Shown here: positions 36,985 to 47,835 of the stretch, piece after piece
Layout: each line of letters starts with the position of its first letter
Numbering within the stretch: the stretch's first letter is position 1
DNA from: Plotosus lineatus
Lineage: Eukaryota > Chordata > Actinopteri > Siluriformes > Plotosidae
Direction: 5' to 3'
Length of the DNA: 64,000 nucleotides
NCBI GenBank assembly: GCA_024760905.1
Contig: CM045732.1
Coordinates: forward strand, 60,370,996 to 60,434,995
Notes under the pieces: generated by a model
What the model saw: only the letters and a program-made list of their open reading frames with translations
What the model was told of the DNA's origin: nothing
The model's database searches: none
Translations under genes and position numbers: made by a program

Positions 36985-37335
36985 GGCAATACGTTGGCTT
37001 AGTGGCTGACATGTTTGTCTAATAGCAACAAGGTGGCGGATTTGAGCTCCGTGTCTGGTGAGGGCATTTTTGTGTGGAGTTTGTATGTTCTCTTCATGCT
37101 TGCTCGGTTATCCTCTGGGTGCTCCATTTTTTTTTTTTTTTTAATTTCAGATAGTCTAAAAACATGCACATTAAGTTAACTTGATGTGCTTGATAGCAAC
37201 TAGGTGTGGGTGGTTGTATGTTTGTGTTGGCCCTGTGATGTTCTGGCAGGCTGCAGGCTGTTTATGGTGTACCATGCCTTTGCCTTTAGTGGGCTGGGAT
37301 GGGCTCCAGCCTCCCCATGATCCTAGTAAAATAAA
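36985..37335 (+). mobile_element. SINE-B, second tandem copy
   Basis: Head GTGGGCAATACGTTGGCTTAG, GTGTGGAGTTTGTATGTTCTC, a T(15) run, then GCTGGGATGGGCTCCAGCC and ATGATCCTAGTAAAATAAAG. Same direction as, and only a few bases after, the copy at 36660. Confidence 0.82.
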
Positions 37336-37414
37336 GGATAAGGGGGATTTTGAAAACCAGTCACAAAGTGGGAATACACCCTGAATGAGATCAGCCCAAT
37401 TTGTGGTACCATAA

Positions 37415-37464
<50 letters not shown>
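37415..37464. repeat. (CA)n microsatellite
   Basis: 25 CA units. Confidence 0.95.
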
Positions 37465-37467
<3 letters not shown>

Positions 37468-37469
37468 TC

Positions 37470-37680
37470 ATACTTATTTACCCTTGGGGCAATCTAGAGA
37501 AGCCAATCCACTTACTGGCACGTTTTTGAGGGTTAGAAGGAAACTTGAAAACTTGGAAGAAGCCCACATGGACTACAGAATATGTGAAACTCTGCACAGG
37601 CGGTAACCTGAACCCAGCTTGGAACCAGAAGCACCGAAGCTACGAGGAGGCAACACTACCCACTGTGGCACCGCAAATCA
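37470..37680 (-). mobile_element. SINE-B, diverged 5' part
   Basis: TTGGGGCAATCTAGAGAAGCC, GGCACGTTTTTGAGGG and AACCTGAACCCAGCTTGG, leading to a decayed head ending CTACCCACTGTGGCACCGC. Confidence 0.7.
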
Positions 37681-37987
37681 TTGAATTATATTACATTGTA
37701 TTTGGAGAAGAGTCTGCAGTTCCCATTTACCAGAATTTATATTAATTTGATTTATTGTACAGCAGATTGACTATTTTCTTTGAGATTCCCTCTACAAATA
37801 AGGCTGGCCTGACCTGACTCACAGACACAGTGAACAGTCGTGGGTGTAAGACTTTTTTATTCATTCAGATTTAACATGAAACAAGTTCAGAACTAATCTA
37901 CACGTTTTGATTTTTCAATATGCTTTACTTTTTATTATTGTTCAATACCAATGTACTATAGTAGTATGTAATATAAAAATATGTAAG

Positions 37988-38216
37988 GCCTAATGGCTCA
38001 TCAGAGCTGCAGCCCATCCCAGTTTCTGTAGTGTGAGGCGATTGGCAGTTTAACACCTCCTGGATGGGATGCTGGTCCAGTGGAGGTTTCCTATACTGCT
38101 GGGTGGACAGAGGCACACTTGTGGTTGTGACTTTACTCGAGAGTCTCAGCATAGTGGGGTTCTTACAGGGATTTGAACCCACAACCTCTTGATCATGAGC
38201 CCACCACTAGTAGCCC
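37988..38216 (-). mobile_element. SINE-C, internally deleted
   Basis: CTAATGGCTCATCAGAGCTG to GGGATTTGAACCCACAACC and ATGAGCCCACCACTAGTAG; lacks the ATATTTTTACTGG block present in other copies. Confidence 0.82.
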
Positions 38217-38384
38217 CACAGTATGTAATATGCAGTAGTGTTATGCATTTATGGTAATTTTGCCAAATAAGCATCAAAAGCTTAATTATACAGTCATTAA
38301 TTCATCAATTCTTAATTCTACTTAATGATACCTATATCAGGTACATACCCAGTCACATGTGCATCTTCACATTACTCTTCCATC

Positions 38385-38672
38385 CATCTCCATCTCAACT
38401 GCTTGATCCTACTTGGGTGACAGGGAGGCTTGATCCTATCTTAGCCGACTCTGGGCGAAGGCAAGGTACATCCTGTACATCTTGTCAATCCATTGCAGGG
38501 CCAACATACATAGCCATTTACACTCACACCTTGGGACTTAATACAGGAGGAAACTGGAGTACCCCGAGGAAAACCATGCATGCACAGGAGAACATGCGAA
38601 CTCCACAGAGAAATATCCAAGCCTGGGAATTGAACCCAGGACTTTCTTGCTGTGAGGCGAACATGCTAATGC
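38385..38672 (-). mobile_element. SINE-B
   Basis: GCTTGATCCTACTTGGGTG to GAATTGAACCCAGGACTTTC and CGAACATGCTAAT; the last bases of the head are lost where SINE-A adjoins. Confidence 0.82.
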
Positions 38673-38985
38673 GGGTAGTGGTGGCCTGGTGGTAAAAGGT
38701 GCTGGATCACTGATCCTTGGGTTGGGGGTTTGAGTCCCACTCTCCACATGGTTGTCACTGCCCCCCCCCCCACCCCACCCACCCCCAAGTGCAGCTAACT
38801 GGGTTATCAAAGGCCGGCCATGTCTCTCACTGTCTATGGTGAGACGTTCATGTAAAAGAACCATTGCTGACTTTCGACAAGAGTAGCTGCAAAGCCGTCA
38901 GCGTGTTTCCGCCCCTTGCTAAAGGGTTGTGTCAGGAAGGGCATCCAACGTAAAAACCTACGCCAAATCAGACATGCGAATCATT
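38673..38985 (+). mobile_element. SINE-A, 3'-truncated
   Basis: Head GGGTAGTGGTGGCCTGGTGG and body up to CAGACATGCGAATCATTC; the LINE-like tail is missing. It abuts SINE-B tail to head. Confidence 0.85.
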
Positions 38986-39572
38986 CTTCCAATTTCCATA
39001 ATCAGATCCCCAAGCTATTTTTTACTCTGAAGTTTCATTGCTTTAGATGAAAGTTAATTCAAGCTAAATTATTTCCTAAAACAGAAACATACAGTAGCCA
39101 GCATATGTTGCTGTCAGACAGGAAAGAAGCTCTGCTTTTGATTTACTTCACAGTTGGAATTTATACACCCTGTGAAGTTTATCCCTCTCAGATTCCACTC
39201 ACATCCGCAAACGTGTATTGACTCAGGGGCTAAAAGTGCAGGCACTGTGATGATGCGTTCAGACCAAAAGGAGCGAGAGCATCAAAGTGACCAGAAGTCT
39301 TTCATTTGTACTACTTGGGTGTGATGGCAACATAACCACTGGCAGTGCATCCTGGGTCTGAATAAACTTGACGGATGGACTAATTTCTGGTATGGTAACT
39401 TTACAACGGACCAACCAATCAGAATTTAAAATTGCTATGCTGCTGCAACTACAAAAACAATTGTTTTGTTTTATTTTGCTTCTGTTCAAACCTTCTAATG
39501 GAACAGAAGTTTATCATAAGCGGTAGTGTGTTTCCCCATTACTTATGATGTGTCCATTTTTGCATGCAGGAA

Positions 39573-39958
39573 CACTTTCTTTTCTTTCTTTTTCCTTTCG
39601 GCTGTTCCCTTCAAGATGGGTCGCCACAGCGAATAATCTGCCTCCATCTTCATGGAAGTCATAGTAATGATTCGCATGTTAGATCTGGCGTAGGTTTTTA
39701 CGTCGGATGCCCTTCCTGACACAACCCTTAGCATGGGGCGGAAACACGCTGATGGCTATGCAGCTACTCTTGACAAAAGTCAGCGATGGTTCTTTTACAT
39801 GAACCTCACACCATGGACAGTGAGAGACATGGCCGGCCTTTGATAACCCAGTTAGCTGCAATGGGGAGACAATGACAACCATGTGGAGAGTGGGACTCAA
39901 ACCCCCAACCTTAGGATCAGTGATCCAGCACCTTTTACCACCAGGCCACTACTGCCTT
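39573..39958 (-). mobile_element. SINE-A with a longer LINE-like tail
   Basis: On the + strand the tail reads CCTTTCGGCTGTTCCCTTC, GGGTCGCCACAGCGAATAATC, then TGCCTCCATCTTCATGG, an extra stretch that also resembles the LINE at 16559-16593. The 10-bp repeats CATGCAGGAA (39563) and CATACAGGAA (39959) are the likely target duplication. Confidence 0.88.
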
Positions 39959-39971
39959 CATACAGGAAGAT

Positions 39972-40028
39972 GAATAATAATAATAACAATAATAATAATA
40001 ATAATAATGATGATAATAATAATAATGA
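39972..40028. repeat. (TAA)n/(TGA)n microsatellite
   Basis: Imperfect AAT units right after SINE-A. Confidence 0.9.
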
Positions 40029-40259
40029 TGATGATAAAAAGGAAGCATTGGCCAATCTGTATAAAATAGCAACTAATTTTATCTATCTATTTATTTATTT
40101 ATGTAGTTATTTATCTATTTATTTATTTGTAGCCAACATTTGTCTGTACATGTCATTGTAATTCATTGGCTTGAAACAACACCAGTTTGACCAATTGCAG
40201 TAATTAGTTACTAAACTTTAATTAGCATCAGGACAATTACTTTACTGCAGTCTAAACAC

Positions 40260-40502
40260 AGGGGGCAGTGGTGGTCTAGTGGTATAAGGTGCTGAATCGC
40301 TGATCCAAAGGTTGGGGGTTCAAGTCCCACTCTCCACAAGGTTGTCACTGTCCCCCCCAGTGCAGCTAACTGGGTTATCTACCGATGGCCTGGTGAGCTG
40401 TGCAGGGTGTACTCTGCCCTCATTCAGAGTTGGCTGGGATGGGCACCAGCCTCCCCGTGACCCTAATTAGGATGAAGCGGTTACAGAAAATGAACTGATG
40501 AA
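40260..40502 (+). mobile_element. SINE-AB, short form
   Basis: SINE-A head to GTGCAGCTAACTGGGTTATC, then directly the SINE-B tail GATGGCCTGGTGAGCTGTGC at about 40384. The body between is absent, so the junction differs from the usual SINE-AB junction. Confidence 0.87.
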
Positions 40503-41182
40503 CAGTCTAAACGCAAAGTAGCATAAAGTTAATTATGGTAAATACTACGGTGTACTATAAATGTACTGTATGTTGAAATTTGACGTAGCACTTAGCATTA
40601 GCATCACCACATGATGTAGTACATTTCCTCCCCGCTAAAAATATGGATTCAAAATTTTGTATTATTTTCCTTCATTGTTTGATTTCTTACCTCTGTATGT
40701 AAAAGATTTCATGAGGTCAACGTATACCTTTCATTTGCTCAGTCAGAGCAAAGATACCAGCTGACTTTAGGATGTCTGTTTGCTTTAAAATAGTTTGCAG
40801 GATCAAGCATGTCGGGTGAACTTTCCAGCTGGCGGTTTCATCTATGTTCTAGAGCATCTCTGAACTTTTACAGTGTGCTTGGCAGGGCAGCCAGAGGGAA
40901 ATTTGATGCTTTTTGCCTCGTTTGGTCCATGTGGTTAGGCGGAGGATTGAACTCTGTACATCCACCTGGAAGGTAGTAAAGAGACAAGCTGTAGCTAGCA
41001 TGATGTTTCAACGCAGTGTTTTACAACTCCTTCCATCGTATAAGGTTATATATTAGTGTATTGAATTCACTACAGTTTCAGGTTCTAAAGCAAACAATTT
41101 TGTACGTTTTAATTAGTGGATTAATTAAAATTAATGAATTTTATTAAAAAAATTTTCATTTAATAAATCGAGGTTGAAAAGT

Positions 41183-41524
41183 TCAGTTCATCTTCTGTAA
41201 CCACTTAATCCTAATTAGGGTCACGGGGAGGCTGGCACCCATCCCAGCCAACTCCGAATGAGGGCAGAGTCCACCTTGGACAGCTCGCCAGGCCATCGCA
41301 GGGCGGAAACACGCTGACGTCTTTGCAGCTACTCTTTACGAAAGTCAGCAATGGTTCTTTTACATGAACCTCTCACCATAGACAGTGAGAGACATGGCCG
41401 GCCTTTGATAACCCAGTTAGCTGCACTGAAGGAGGACAGTGACAACCTTGTGGAGAGTGGGACTCAAACCCCCAACCTTAGTATCAGCGATCCAGCACCC
41501 TATACCACTAGGCCACCACTGCCC
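41183..41524 (-). mobile_element. SINE-AB chimera, full length
   Basis: Tail CACTTAATCCTAATTAGGG, junction near 41300 (GCAGGGCGGAAACACGCTG), head GACTCAAACCCCCAACC. Target duplication CGAGGTTGAAAAGT (41169) and CGAGGTTGAGAAGT (41525), 13 of 14. Confidence 0.92.
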
Positions 41525-42208
41525 CGAGGTTGAGAAGTATGAAATGTAATCTCACTAAAGATTACAGTACATTCTGTATCAGCCACTTAATCGTCTCTGG
41601 TCTGTTGGTAGTCATGACAAGAAAATACTGAATGCAGAATGACTCAGCAGTTTTTCCAATTAGGATAGCGTGCTCATATTCTGATACAGGCGTGTGCGTT
41701 GGGAATAGAGAGATAATGCCAATGCCCTAGTAATATATCTGACATAACAGTGATTTGTCTTCCAAATCCCACAAATCTAAAAGGAATTCAGATCCTAATC
41801 TCTCAGTTAGTTCAGATCCGTGAGCAAATGTGCCAGGGGAGAAGAGAGTGGAAAAACGAGGTTGCTTTTGTCCTCTATAACAGGACTCAGCTGCTCCTCA
41901 TCACTTTTGGTTGAAATGTGAAGAGGCACGCTCTATCTGTACTCTCTATTTTTAAGCACGGCACACATTACTCGTTTAGGTATAAGAAGGAAGGAAGGAT
42001 GCTTAAAGAAAAGGAGTTTTGTGATGATACTGCATGGGTTTTATTCGACTCCTCTGATGCGAGAACAGGCCTGGATTTCATAATATACTTCAACTGGCTG
42101 TTCCGAAACCTTTGTAACATTCATCCCCCTGAAAAGACCCTTGTGTTTGTTCAGAAACATGAGTCGCTGGAATTCGTGCTATTGTGTGTTTGTGTGCTTA
42201 TGTTGCAG

Positions 42209-42311
42209 TGTGGGAATCCTCTGCCAGGTCTTACCAAGCAGGAAGACTGCTGTGGCAGTGTGGGAGCTTCATGGGGTCTGCACAAATGCACCGAGTGTCC
42301 CAGCAAACCGG
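42209..42311 (+). CDS. ltbp2: ltbp2 exon: core of hybrid (8-Cys) domain
   Basis: Acceptor TATGTTGCAG, donor GTGAGA, phase 0 in and phase 1 out, 34 full codons. It encodes [19 protein letters not shown], then [15 protein letters not shown]. The CC doublet, in place of the CCC triplet of true TB domains, and the GASWG block mark the hybrid domain shared by LTBPs and fibrillins. Cysteines 2 to 6 of the domain fall in this exon; the first is in the exon before and the seventh in the exon after, 21.6 kb away. Short exons of this size are usual for this part of LTBP genes. Confidence 0.95.
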
Positions 42312-42419
42312 GTGAGACTCTCATACACTCGGCGCTAACACACACTCTAGTTCTGGGAAAGTCTATCAGATCTCACTGTGGGTGATTCTTGCCAAAAGTT
42401 AGAAACTGATAAACAGGTC

Positions 42420-42451
<32 letters not shown>

Positions 42452-43252
42452 TGACATATTTTGACACCCCTACTTGATAATTTTCTTGACGGTAAATGTT
42501 ACTAAAATGACAAGGAGATGTTATTTACTTTTTATTCTTGTCTAGGATTTCTTCCAGCATAGATCATGTTGCTAAGGAGACAGTATAAACAAACATGCTG
42601 ATAAAAACAGCGAGGCTGCCTATAGATGATAGATAACGCTAAAGTCCTTATAGCAATACGACTCACCCATCAGTAGCCATTTCAGTAATGCGCCTGGGCA
42701 GTTATTTCAGAATAACAAGACCAATCTCCTGTCTAAATAAATGGGAAGAGAGCTATAACTGCTTTTTGAATAGCCACCAAGATATAAAACTTCATGTACA
42801 TAATTAACAGTCGACTCTGATAAATTTCACTTAAAAGTTAAGTCAGTTTTCTCATAAAGAAGGTTTCAAAAGCTTTTTTTCTCACAGGCCAAGCTTTCTA
42901 TGAGGTCGTTATACTTCTGCTATGAGTGTTCAACTGTGTGCTTTTATCAGTACAATAAACACTTGGGTTAATATGTTTTCCAGTTTGGCAGATACAGCAG
43001 GGGACGGCCATGCAGTGTAATTTTTGCTGTTACTGATTTTTCCCGTTGGTTTCAAGTCAGGATTCTTTGACTGATCTTCTTCCTTGTTATGTCTCGACAA
43101 AAGCTGATTTAACACTTTGAGATCTCGGCTGTCTTTTAAGATTACTGCTTATCACACTATACAAGATGTTCTCAATATTATCTTGGCCACATTCTATAGC
43201 ACAACGTGTGATAATATGCTCCTTATGTTAGGTTATATGATGATTTTTAAAT

Positions 43253-43515
43253 AACTAATTCCAGTCTGAGTGGGATATTTAAATGAAAATTTCTCTTTGG
43301 CAGAAACCAGCCCTTAGATATCTAGTAGTTCGGGGAAAAGAAACATACCTGTATTTAATTTCAGGAAGGTCTGGCATTTCAAAAACTATATATATATATA
43401 AAATGATCCCTCATGACTTTGGCTTCAGTTTCTGTGGCTTCAGTGCATCGCGGGTTTTTCAAAAATATTCATCAAAAAATTTTAAAAATAAGTAAAATAA
43501 AGAAAAATGGCGTAA
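43253..43515 (+). repeat. Left arm of a 260-bp inverted duplication
   Basis: From ACTAATTCCAGTCTGAGTGG through CAGAAACCAGCCCTTAGATA to the first 110 bases of a MITE-1 copy. Inverted near-identical copy at 45053-45316. Confidence 0.9.
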
Positions 43516-43523
43516 AGGTAAGG

Positions 43524-44464
43524 CAGTGCTTCTCAAATAGTGGGGCAGTATGATGCTAGGGGGGGTGCGATGTGATGGTGGGGGGAGCGCATATAACCCT
43601 AGGGAACATGTTTTTCTGGAATTGTGTATGAGAATTAAGTGTAATTGCACCTCCACTCCAGTAGTTGGCAGTGGTGCTCTCATTGTCGTGCTATGGTGGA
43701 GCACTTTTTCACCCAAGCAAAACATATGTTCAGTTCATTTTCTGTAACCGCTTAATCCTAATTTGGGTCACGGGGAGGCTGGTGCCCATCCCAGCCAACT
43801 TCGGGCGAGGGCAGAGTACACCCTGGACAGCTCACCAGGCCATCGCAGGGCGGAAACACGCTGACGACTTTGCAGCCTACTCTTTATGAAAGTCAGCAGT
43901 GGTTCCTTTACATGCCTCACACCATAGACAGTGAGAGACATGGCCTGCCTTTGATAACTCAGTTAGCTGCACTGGGAGGCACAGTGACAACCTTGTGGAG
44001 AGTGGGACTCGAACCCCCAACCTTTGGATCAGCGATCCAGCGCCCTATACCACTAGACCACCACTGCCCCGCAAACCATATGAAGTGCAGTAAACAACCA
44101 TTCAAGAAACAACACAGAAAACTTTCTAACAGGAACGAAAAGAAAGATGGAGAGAGACGGAGATATTAAGACATAAATAAGTTGAATTAGTTTAAATAAG
44201 GATGTATTTTTTATTCCAGGCACATTGGTGCATTACATTGTTTTTATTACAGATTAAAAAACAATGTTCATGAAGTTTTTTATTGTAAGCTGAACTATAT
44301 TTCTTTCTTTTTGATTTGATGTTAATAAAGATACAATGTTATGCAGAGGTGTACTAATAACAATTTTATCGACAAATAATAGTATTTATAGTCACTCACG
44401 ATGGCGGGGGGGGGGGGGGGTTCTTCCTTGAAGGGGTGCCACAGAAAATAATTGAGAAGCACCG
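43524..44464. mobile_element. hAT-N element nested in MITE-1
   Basis: Ends CAGTGCTTCTCAAATAGTGG and AATTGAGAAGCACCG are inverted. The 8-bp target duplication AGGTAAGG (43516) / AGTTAAGG (44465) differs at one base. Middle contains ACCTCCACTCCAGTAGTTGG, GGAGAGAGACGGAGATATTA. No transposase frame. It carries a SINE-AB. Confidence 0.9.
43729..44070 (-). mobile_element. SINE-AB nested in hAT-N
   Basis: Tail CGCTTAATCCTAATTTGGG, head GACTCGAACCCCCAACC. Target duplication GCAAAACATATG (43717) / GCAAACCATATG (44071). It is the youngest of three layers here. Confidence 0.92.
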
Positions 44465-44861
44465 AGTTAAGGAAAATGCCACAAAACAAGTCCAATTATG
44501 CAACAACAAAAAAACAAAACAAAAACAAAACTGCTTACATTTTTATGTGAGGTGTGCATCTGTGTGCACACGTGTGTCTGTATGTGTGTGTATTTATATT
44601 TCATTTACATCTTATGCATTACTTTTTGAATGTTCAATTGTTATTACAAACATTTATAGCATTGAATATGTTTTTATTATTATATGATACGTACATTATA
44701 CTTGATTATACATTATATGATATTTGATATTTTATGAGACATGATTGATATTATATATATAGATGTAGGTATACATCAGTTGGGGGGGTCGATCCTACTT
44801 CGCGGAAATCGGTGGTTGCTAGGGGGGTCTCAGTCCCCATTAACCGTGAAAAGTGAAGGAT

Positions 44862-44866
<5 letters not shown>

Positions 44867-44922
<56 letters not shown>
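44867..44922. repeat. (TA)n microsatellite
   Basis: About 28 TA units between MITE-1 and the hammerhead-bearing repeat. Confidence 0.95.
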
Positions 44923-44925
<3 letters not shown>

Positions 44926-45035
44926 AAAATAAAAGGACAGGACAAAGACTTTCTATTGAAACTCCATTTATCACTACAGATCTGTTTCGAGGGGTGGTGA
45001 AACCATCCTCTCTCTTCAGGTGATTATAGAAGAAT
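44923..45035 (-). mobile_element. Hammerhead-bearing retroelement fragment, locus 2 first piece
   Basis: AATAAAAATAAAAGGACAGG to GGTGATTATAGAAGAATC, nearly identical to 8733-8838. It is followed within about 20 bases by the right arm of the inverted duplication. Confidence 0.6.
44970..45024 (-). ncRNA. Minimal type-I hammerhead ribozyme motif, second copy
   Basis: Identical to the motif at 8774-8829 at every core and stem base: CUGAAGA is the complement of 45013-45019, stem II lies between, then GAA, ACAG-AU-CUGU and GUA, with stem I ATCAC/GTGAT. Two separate loci keep the whole fold. Confidence 0.72.
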
Positions 45036-45052
45036 CTTTTATAGAATTCTTT

Positions 45053-45316
45053 TGTTTATTTTACTTATTTTTAAAATTTTTCGATGAATATTTTTGAAAA
45101 ACCCGCGATGCACTGAAGCCACAGAAACTGAAGCCAAAGTCATGAGGGATCATTTTATATATATATATATATATATAGTTTTTGAAATGCCAGACCTTCC
45201 TGAAATTAAATACAGGTATGTTTCTTTTTCCCGAACTACTAGATATTTAAGGGCTGGTTTCTGCCAAAGAGAAATTTTCATTTAAATATCCCACTCAGAC
45301 TGGAATTAGTTATTCC
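45053..45316 (-). repeat. Right arm of the 260-bp inverted duplication
   Basis: Inverted copy of 43253-43515, including the truncated MITE-1 end (GTCATGAGGGATCATTTTA) and TTTCTGCCAAAGAGAAATTTTC. The hAT-N insertion in the left MITE lies past the arm, so it gives no date. Confidence 0.9.
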
Positions 45317-45447
45317 TCGAAACAGATCTGTAGTGATAAATGGAGTTTCAAGAGAAAGTCTTTGTCCTGTCCTTTTATTTTTATTGTTATTTGCTCTACC
45401 AAAAAGTATTGAGCACTCTCCTACGGAAGGATCTACTCAGAAAATAA

Positions 45448-45450
<3 letters not shown>
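45315..45450 (+). mobile_element. Hammerhead-bearing retroelement fragment, locus 2 second piece
   Basis: Starts CCTCGAAACAGATCTGTAG, i.e. from inside hammerhead stem II, and runs to GGATCTACTCAGAAAATA; opposite direction to the first piece. It lacks the CUGAAGA half, so this copy cannot fold as a ribozyme by itself. Confidence 0.6.

Positions 45451-45527
<77 letters not shown>
45450..45527. repeat. (CT)n(TA)n microsatellite
   Basis: About 17 CT and 22 TA units. Confidence 0.95.
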
Positions 45528-45530
<3 letters not shown>

Positions 45531-45768
45531 TCTTTTCTTTTCGGCTATTTCCCGTTCTTGAGAGTCGCCACAGTGAATCACCTCACATTTGATTTGGCAG
45601 ATGTTTCTACATCGGATGGCCTTCCTGTCACAATCCTTTAGCAAGGGACAGAAACACGCTGACAGCTTTGCAGCTACTCTTTACCAAAGTCAGCAATAGT
45701 TCTTTTACATGCCTCTCATCACAGACAGTGAGAGACATGGCCCACCTTTGATAACCCAGTCAGCTGCA
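45528..45768 (-). mobile_element. SINE-A, head lost
   Basis: Tail TTTTCGGCTATTTCCCG, AGTCGCCACAGTGAATCACC; body to TAACCCAGTCAGCTGCACC, then (CA)n in place of the G run and tRNA head. Confidence 0.85.
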
Positions 45769-46020
<252 letters not shown>

Positions 46021-47055
46021 ACAGTATATTAGAAAATGTCAAACTGTTAGTGCATGAAGCAGTTTTCCAGGTCCCCATAAATAACTACAAGGATCATCTT
46101 CTTCAAAGTTCTCATTACTGAAGGTATACTGTTAATATAGTACATTTAAAATCTCTTTTTTTCTTTCAACTCAGTTTGCGCTTTAGAAACTCAACAAGGC
46201 AACAAATCTAACCAGGCACTTATTTGGATGGAGGCAGCTTGGCAAAACTCAATGCTGTGAGATTGCTGAGCATTTCTAAAGACAAGCATCTGCCAACTGT
46301 TCCTCCAATCTCTGGTCCTTTTGAAAAGCCTCAGTTTACACTCAGCCTGGTTTAGTTTGTGTATACAAACTGAAGCTTGATTGCTTGAAAACTTGCAGGG
46401 TTCCATGCTGCATGGTACTTAGTGGACGTTATTTGAGGCATGTTGCGCAATGTATGCAATATACATTTAGTTATTAGTTATACAGAGTAATATACACAGA
46501 CGGCAAAAAAATAAAATAAAAAACAAAATCACACACTTTGAATGGACAATGTTTAGATGTAATTCCAGCATGTAATTGCCATGCCTTCAATGTGTCAGTT
46601 GGTCGGGTTGAGGCTTAGCAACATTATATGACAATAAAATGACAGCCTGAATGTACTGAATGATGGTTGTCCTATTTATAGAATTTTTTTTCTTCCCTGA
46701 TGGCACGGATATAAAAACAGGGCTCAAATAGTGCGAGTGGTTCAGGGAGCAATTTTTGTGATTTTTTTTTTTTTTTTTTTTTTTTGGCTATTTTATTTTC
46801 ATTTGAATTCCGAGCACATTAACCACGCCTTACTGGACCGCACCATGCACTTATTAGAGTGAGGGACCTACACAAACTTCCGTGCAGAGCTTTGTGCATT
46901 GTACATGCGTGATGCCCTGTGTGGTAACACCACCCCAGACTCTGGTGCATATTTAAATTTGGCCTTATAGGGAAACACTAATTTACTTAGTTAAAATATT
47001 ATAAATGTGGACGTGTTAAGGCACTCAAGTCTTATAACGAAATCCAAAGTATATT

Positions 47056-47379
47056 CATCGTTCATTTTCTGTAACCACTTACTCCTAATTAGGCTTGCAG
47101 GGAGGCTGGTGCACCATCCCTGCTGACTCTGGGTGAGGGCAGAGTACATCCTGGACAGCTCGCCAGGCCATCGCAGGGCGGAAACACGCTGACGGCTTTG
47201 CAGCTACTCTTGTTGAAAGTCAGCAATGGTTGTTTTACATGAACCTCACACCATAATCAGTGAGAGAGATGGTCGGCCTTTGATAACCCAGTTAGCTGCA
47301 CGGGGTGGGGGTGGGGGGACTGAACCCCCAACCTTAGGATCAGCGATCCAGCACCTTTCCCACTAGACCACCCCTGCCC
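47056..47379 (-). mobile_element. SINE-AB chimera, full length
   Basis: Tail CCACTTACTCCTAATTAGGC, junction near 47175 (GCAGGGCGGAAACACGCTG). The perfect 14-bp target duplication ATCCAAAGTATATT is at 47042-47055 and 47380-47393. Confidence 0.93.
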
Positions 47380-47835
47380 ATCCAAAGTATATTTTGCGTT
47401 CAAATAATTAATTGAAGAGACTTAAATTGTGTAATTAATTCCTTTTAAAACAACAACTAAAGTTTCAAGTTGCCTAAAGTCAAACCAATGGGATCCAAGC
47501 ACTGAAAGATCGATGCGTGTATTCTGAAGAGGAGATTATATGAAAAAATAAAGTACATTTTGTCAAATTGCACCACGGCCGGCCTATGAACCTTTTATCT
47601 TTTCAATCACCAGAAAGTGAGCAAACACTCTTTCAGTCTCTGACTCCTGATTATCGATGGCTTTCTAATTAAATAATGATATTATCTCCAAAAATAATAA
47701 TTAAAAAAAAGGTTAAGCAAATTTTATACATTTTGTAAGTTGTACTAAAGAGCGTGCACAGCAGCTGTGATAAAAATAATTGTCAAGTTTAGTAAATCAT
47801 ACTGCAGGTGCTAAATTCATTTAATAAAGCAAAGG

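Larger units (their letters stand above)
35963..42208 (+). other. ltbp2 intron, 6.2 kb
   Basis: Outside listed repeats, 36000-36150, 36420-36600, 37690-37980, 38220-38380, 38990-39560, 40510-41160 and 41540-42200 appear unique; nothing assignable was found in them. Confidence 0.6.
43404..44866. mobile_element. MITE-1 copy split by hAT-N
   Basis: Left end TGATCCCTCATGACTTTGG, right end AAGTGAAGGATCCCTATA. The interior breaks at 43523 and resumes at 44465 (GGAAAATGCCACAAAAC). Confidence 0.85.

Noticed and set aside
41918..42385. 155-codon frame around the exon at 42209 as a separate gene
   Set aside because: Only the 103 bases between the AG and GT have LTBP similarity; the upstream part is intron read in frame.
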